Program-made: the position numbers and the translations under genes | Notes under the pieces: generated by a model | Database searches by the model: none | Told to the model about the DNA's origin: nothing | Seen by the model: the letters and a program-made list of their open reading frames with translations, nothing else | Source of the DNA: Cerrena zonata | Lineage: Eukaryota; Basidiomycota; Agaricomycetes; Polyporales; Cerrenaceae | Length of the DNA stretch: 64,000 nucleotides | Direction of reading: 5' to 3' | Assembly: GCA_038087015.1 (NCBI GenBank) | Contig: JASBNA010000005.1 | Span: forward strand, 868,001-932,000 | Part shown: positions 58,058-64,000 of the stretch, piece by piece | How positions within the stretch are numbered: position 1 is the stretch's first letter | How the letters are laid out: every line of letters starts with the position of its first letter

Positions 58058-61000
58058 TCAACCGGCTTGGTTTGTTGTTTCGATGCTATCACTTCGAGTG
58101 ATACCTTGGTCAGCTGCAAGCGATGCAAATCGGCTGTCCCGTTGGGATAGAAGCTTGTCTGGAGAACCACTTTCCACAATTGCCCCATCTTCCATGACAA
58201 AGATTCGGTCGAAGTCCACGATAGTGGCTGTAAGAGGTCAACGAACTATCAGCATCTGTTTCGTTTTGGATATGGCTAAAATCGTACATAGTTGATGTGC
58301 AATTGCTAACACTGTACACCCCGATAGTTCCGTTCGGATGATCTCTCGCATTTTTTCCGCAGTTTCGTGATCCAAGCTGCAACACATATAGTTTGTTTAT
58401 TCATTAAAATTTCTTGTTCAGGGAAGAACTCACCTGCTGCCAGCCTCGTCCAGGATTACAATCTTACGTCTGCGTAAAAGCACCCGTGCTAGGCAAAGTA
58501 ATTGTCTCTGATACCCATCTTCGCATTAGTTTGCTCCCGAATCCAATCAGTATATACACACCTGTCCCTTGGATAGCGACCCACCGTCCTCTAAGACTGT
58601 ATCTAATTTATCGGGTTGTCCTGATACGCAATCGTGCATTCCTACTCGATCCAGAACTTCCCATAATTCCTTGTCAGACTTTACGCCTTCAGGATCGAGG
58701 TTTTCCCGTATAGTGGCATGCCAAAGGAAAGGATCTTGCGCTACGAAACTATCTTCAAGTGTTAGGTTCATTATTTAGCAACGAAGCAAGGAAATATCAC
58801 ACCTGAAGGCCTCTCGCAATACACTAAGCGGTAATGTTTGTGTATCAATCCCGTCTACGGATATGCGACCAGAAACTTGTGAGGAATCAAGTGCTCGAAG
58901 TAAAGCTAAGATAAGACTACTTTTCCCGGAGCTGCGGAGATCGCCCATGAGCGACTACAAGTATGAAGGGCGTACAGAAGCAAATTTACCCTGAACGACC
59001 ACAGATACCAACCTTTTGGCCTGCTGCGATGCTAAAGGAAACGCTGTGAACTGCTGGAGGCTGGTCCTCGCTGAAACGACATGTTAGGAGATCGTAGGCG
59101 GAAAATAAGTTGCTTTATGATGTGGCTCACTTGTACCGCAGTTCAACGTTCTCAAATGAAATCGCCCCGTCCCGAGGCCAGTCGTCCGGCAACTCTGCGG
59201 TCTCTACGACGTCAGGTTCGGCAGGTAATGTTGCTATCTCATAGATTCTTGAAACCGAGACTGTGCCGTTTTCGACCGATGCGAGGTACTATGAGGCAAT
59301 CAGTATCCCATTTGCTATAATGATGAAAACATCCCTTACTTTTACAAGATAACCCAACACCGGGGACAGACTTGTAAGACCCGACAGGGCAAGTCCGAGG
59401 CTTTTCTACCGTTAGTAACTACATGTTAAGGGGAGAATATATGCTTACAATGCTGGATCGACCGTGTCGCGTAACCCAACAGCCAGCGAAGAGAGACTAA
59501 TTGCTACTATGAAAGTGACAACAGATAGCGTGGTTTGTCTGACATTAACCCTTTAGATTAGAACCAAAGAGTAATCATGTCAATTTATACTCACAGGAAT
59601 CTGAGGCCCGCAAATCGAAAGAAGAAAGGTTTCTATAGGAGTAAGATTAGGTATGTTATGTTCTTTGAGTTTCGTGATTTGTTCCCAACCTGGCTTCTGT
59701 CAAGGTGTACATCACTTTGTTCCTGAAAGAACGATTGGACATGAAGGGAGCTGCGAATGTATCTCAGTAGAGCTTATTTATGTCTGAAATATACGAAAAG
59801 GACCCACCGTATCGACTCTATGCCTGACATAGTGGTAGAGAACATTGAATAAATCGGTGATTTACTGGCAGCCTCTAGATGCTGCAACTGCTTAGATGTT
59901 TTCTAAAGCAAAACAGTTGGGACAACTTCCGTTTTGAGTTTGAAAAGAACGTACAACATAGAAAGTAAGGACCACGCCGTAAAGGACACCAATAGGTACG
60001 AGTACGAGCAACAGGAACGGTGTCTAGAATTTAAGTATCATGAGGTTCTACCATCTCACAGGTCAAGCTGAATTGCTGACCGGTATGACGATGAGGATCA
60101 TGGTGCCAACTGGAGCCCAATTAGTCATGATGTCAATGAAATAATATGAGAGCTTACTAGTAACATCTATGTACCACACGCTATTCAACAAAGCGAATGG
60201 AAATTCAAGATCAGTGATGAGTATATCCTAGAAATAATGGTCAAGACAATTACTATAAACTAATGAGGTGCATACTTGAGAGAGTCTATTAATTATACGA
60301 CCAGCCGAAGTCTTCATAAAGTATGCAGGGGCGGTAGCTAGTAGACCGCTTAATTCTGCTCGGTGTATGTTGATCCCGCTGAACCTATGTTGCACAGTAA
60401 GTGGAAACTGAAAGCACAGAAAGAAAACGGACTGTGTACCTCGTGATTGTCCGAGCGGTAAGAAAGACCATAAAATTTCTAACAGAGGTTAGTCAAAAAA
60501 GAATCAAGTAGCCAAATTCATGAGACTGACATGCACACGAGGAATGCTACCGTAATACCAGCATAACCACCAATCCATGTACCAATGTCCTTTCCGTTAC
60601 TGGTAGACCAGGATCTTAAGAAGAACTATGGTAATCAATCTGCGTTAGTGATCTACTTGAGCTGTGCGGTCTCTTATCCCACCTGTAGCCCGATTTCGCC
60701 AATTGCAACAAGAAAAATAGATATCTGTGAAAGACGCCTTTTAGTAGTTTTTTTGAGGAGGGTCAGACACTTACCAAAACTAGGGATACTTGGGGCCAAG
60801 TAGACATTCTTGAGTAGAACGCATATGGAATTAGACCTTGAGAGGATTTTTGCAGGGGAGTCTCGTCCTCTTCCTCCTCGGTCATGTCTTCTTTTTCCTC
60901 TTTTGTGTCGGGTGAAGTTGACTCAACAGGAGTGACTGAATTGGAGGTAATTATATCGGATGAGAACTCGTAATTTGACGGAGGTCCCTGATATTTGATA

Positions 61001-64000
61001 TATCCGGCATCGAGTACAATGACATTCTGAGCTGACGAAAGATATTGCACTACCAACAATGAGGTCAGGATCGTAAGATTTAGCACTTTCATGAGCATAC
61101 CATTATGAGTTACTAGCAAAACGGACTTATCCGTCAAAATTCCTGATTTCCCAAAGAGACACGTAAAAACTGTATTGATGGTACCATCAACATCGTGCCG
61201 TCGTTGAGGTCATAAAACGTACTTTGCATTTCTGTTTTTGCATCCACGGCATTCAGTGGATCGTCCAGAATAGTCCAAGGTGCATCAGCATATAAAGCAC
61301 GAGCCAAAGCCTACAGACAACGGCGAGTGTAAGGGAGTATACTCAACCATAGGATATAGAATAACGTACGATCCTTTGTTTCTGCCCGCCGCTTAGCCTC
61401 ACGCCCTTTTCACCAAGAAGGGTTTGATCCCCAGCTCTCATTCTAGCGAGATCAGGGAATAACGCACAGCCGTCTAGAATTTTGTGATAACGTCCCTCTT
61501 CGAATGGCAGGCCGAATGTGATATTCTGCCGAATGGTACCAGGCATGATAAATGTGTCCTGCGGAAGATACGCAATACGATCACAGGGAGGTATATATTC
61601 ACCTCCCATCTTAGACGTTTCGCCGAGTATAGATAGAAGGAGGAGCGATTTACCCTACACATATTCAGATGTGTAATGCAGTTCAAGTTAATGATCATAC
61701 TCACCGATGCTACGGACCCAACACAGACATGCAACTGACCGATTTGGAGGTTCAGGGTGACATCATGTAGGAAAGGCTCTCCCTCGGCAGTCCAGCCAAA
61801 AGAAGCATTTTCCATCTTAATCGCAGTTAACGAGTTGCCCAAGGGCTTTTCGACCGCTCCATGATCTTCGCCTACGCTATCTGGATCTGTCTGATCCTCA
61901 AGAAGAAGAAATGACTGGATGCGTTTGATGGAGGCATAGGCAGCAAATATCACTGGCATTGCTTGGCCTAAATCATTCAATGGGGCAGAAAGTAGGTTGA
62001 CTGTCGTGACAATGGTGAACAACCGATCGGGGTCAAGAATAGATCCATGACCTGACGCTGCAAGAGCGGTATAGGGACCCAAGACTGAGAATATACAAAG
62101 GGCACCAGTTACGTTGGATAGTCCGCCCATTAACGCGATGAAATTGCTATGGCATTGATGATGTCAATATCTAGATGTTAAGAGTACATCGACGCGCTTA
62201 CTAAAAGTGACTGGCTTTATGTAGTTCCCTTGCTCGGTATTCAGCAGCCCGACTAGCTACAACTTTCTCGTAATGGGAGAGCTTGATTGGCAACATCTTA
62301 TGGATGATCGAAGAAAGGTATTTTACTCGCTCATCCGTAGCTGCAAGCCAGGCAGTCTGATGTTTTCCCGTTTGACGGCCAGCGATGCTAGCTATGAGCA
62401 TTAATCCGAGCGTCACTACGACTGGGAAAAAGGCTGGCCATGTTGCCTGAAGGATATTGATACAAGTACAATTTATAATTCTTATAAATGACATACCTGT
62501 GAATAAAGGATAGCGATGGCCAGACCGACTGACAGAGTGGATGCCCATATTTCGTTTAGGAACTCCATACCCTGACAGATTCGTTCCACGTCAACCGATC
62601 TAGTTTAGAGTACGTGTTGAGGTAAGTGTTGTTGGTGATTTTTGAGAGGGAACGTACATATGCGTGCTCGCAGCACTTCCCATAATCCGGCTTTTGTTGG
62701 AAGACAACGTCAGTGACTTCTTATATACATTATTTACCAGTGCTCCGCGGTATTGAATGGTGAAGTTGTACACCTATTTCTATCGTTAGATCACCTGATA
62801 GTACCGACGTGCATCTGTTAACCATACCTTTTCCCAATACAGCGACGTAGCGAACACAATGATGGCATAGACGCATACGAAGCCACCAACGAGAGCCCAA
62901 CCCTGCGATAAGGGACGATTGGGATCTGAGATAAACGAGATTGTTTGTTTTACTAGAAGAGGCTGAGCAAACGTCGCCAGGAGGAGAATGATCCGTGGAA
63001 GAACTGGGGCTAGAAAGGCTAGTCCGAATGCTCTGAATGAGGCCTTTAGAAGGTAGCTCGGAGTTTTACTGCTCAGATCCAATGTTAACGTAGTGCTCTT
63101 GAATATTGAAAAAATGATTTATGGTCGCATACGATGTTTTCCCTAAGGCATTGTAGAGCGCATCACCGGCCACCTTTGAGCTGAACTCTTCGGGTATTTC
63201 GCCGCAGTCGTCAATCGTTAGACTCTTTCTACCACCAGACAAAAGAAGCGGCAACAACCAAAAGCATAGTAATCGTGACAAGACATTAGTTGTAGAAACA
63301 GTAGGAAGGCTCTATACCTTGTCAGCTTGAAAAACCGCGACGTGAATAAAGTTGGACATACTTTATTCCTTAGTAGTCTTCGCTTCTCAAAAATCTCAAT
63401 GCAGATTAGAGTGAAATAGGATGCAATGGATACAGTCGTCAGTATGACGAGGACTCGTGCGTCGGATTCTGACCCAATCTTGACATAAGTCCGCAAGACA
63501 GCAGCCTGGAAAATACACTTGATCAATGCGTAGCAAACCGCAAGAGTACTAGGTGTCATAGAACGGAAATGTTCTATAATGACTAAGACTATCAGAAGCA
63601 ACTATCCCAAGTTAGAATGACACCAATAACGAGTGATGACACAGGACTAACTGATGAAAGTAATTGCAGAACCGAGCTAGTAACCCATACGAATACATTC
63701 CCGCGGCGACCAATATCTACCGCAAATGTTAGAATGGCAATGTTGGTGCCTAATACAAATGCTAAGGCAATGGATTTTGCGGCCAAGTGTATGGTACCGA
63801 TACGAGCAAGTTTGGTCGTTTGTGACCACAGATAAGCTAGACGCAAACAAGCAAAGACCGTGAACACCACATCTGGCGTAAAGGACAAGACCCTAAACCT
63901 GAAGTTCAGCTAGATCAGGTATTTGTTAAGAATTGCAGGAACCTACGTCTGTTCGAAATACATGGTAAAATCCAGACCCCTGCATGAAGAGCTCGGGCCG
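58058..64000 (-). CDS. ABCC-type (MRP) ABC transporter, 5' end outside the window
   Basis: Full-length ABCC exporter running off the right edge. The upstream fragment [11 protein letters not shown] joins in phase to F-R-V-L-S-F-T-P, the start of an extra N-terminal membrane domain (TMD0, to about 63200). TMD1 follows. NBD1 shows Walker A G-S-V-A-S-G-K-S-S (near 61720-61640), signature L-S-G-G-Q-K-Q-R and Walker B ending I-L-D-D. An acidic linker (E-E-E-E-D-E-T) lies near 60880. TMD2 precedes NBD2, with Walker A G-R-S-G-S-G-K-S-S split by an intron near 58950, signature L-S-K-G-Q and Walker B I-V-I-L-D-E-A. It ends at the TGA at 58058. About 20 small exons. It likely exports conjugates or drugs from plasma or vacuole membrane; the substrate is unknown. 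I see no break. Confidence 0.92.

Noticed and set aside
1..64000. tRNA or rRNA genes, transposase or reverse transcriptase genes, CRISPR arrays
   Set aside because: Looked for by eye and none seen. Structured RNA genes could still be missed without a covariance search such as tRNAscan-SE or Infernal.

Overview
The window is nuclear DNA from a filamentous basidiomycete, most likely a mushroom-forming Agaricomycete. The evidence is the dense short introns (about 45-60 nt, many with CTAAC/CTGAC branch sites), a KRE6/SKN1-type wall glucan protein, a basidiomycete-style P450, F-box/LRR copies, and a CTCGxC-type hypothetical protein of the sort found in mushroom genomes. I cannot name the species. 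Exon coordinates were derived by hand from reading frame and splice sites.

Layout. 0-5 kb: the 3' part of a catalase (+), a Pro-rich secreted protein (-) and a small orphan gene (+). 5.8-8.1 kb: a cytochrome P450 pseudogene (-). 8.8-13.1 kb: ribosomal protein uL14/RPL23 (+) and a C2H2 zinc-finger protein (-). 15.8-18.4 kb: a GNAT acetyltransferase (+) and a damaged haloacid-dehalogenase-type hydrolase (-). 21.4-26.3 kb: an acidic orphan protein (+) and a GH16 KRE6/SKN1 protein (+). 27-41.6 kb is an accessory block. It starts with two tandem damaged F-box/LRR genes (-) and ends with a third damaged, inverted copy (+). Between them lie small secreted proteins and one conserved gene carrying three single-base frame breaks. 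41.9-64 kb is denser and mostly intact: a Drs2-type P4-ATPase (-), a mitochondrial ABC1/ADCK kinase (-), a wax-synthase-like gene with a premature stop (+), a membrane-anchored acid/steryl-ester lipase (-), a Spa2 polarity scaffold (+), and an ABCC (MRP-type) transporter (-) that runs off the right edge.

Most interesting item: a two-exon gene at 32672-33144 (-). It encodes a 138-residue secretory precursor made of a signal peptide followed by twelve short units, each starting with Trp and mostly bounded by Lys-Arg or Lys-Lys. This is the layout of a Kex2-processed repeat peptide precursor (KEP). Two other small secreted proteins, at 31.1-31.8 kb and 39.8-40.3 kb, share a motif of the form I-W-[N/D]-M-x-P; three of the four motif copies follow Arg-Arg. 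The block may therefore be a cluster of secreted-peptide precursors.

Housekeeping genes (catalase, RPL23, GH16, P4-ATPase, ABC1 kinase, Spa2, ABCC) read open through their splice sites. Most disruptions fall in lineage-variable families. The exception is the conserved gene at 35.0-36.4 kb, where assembly error is a serious alternative.
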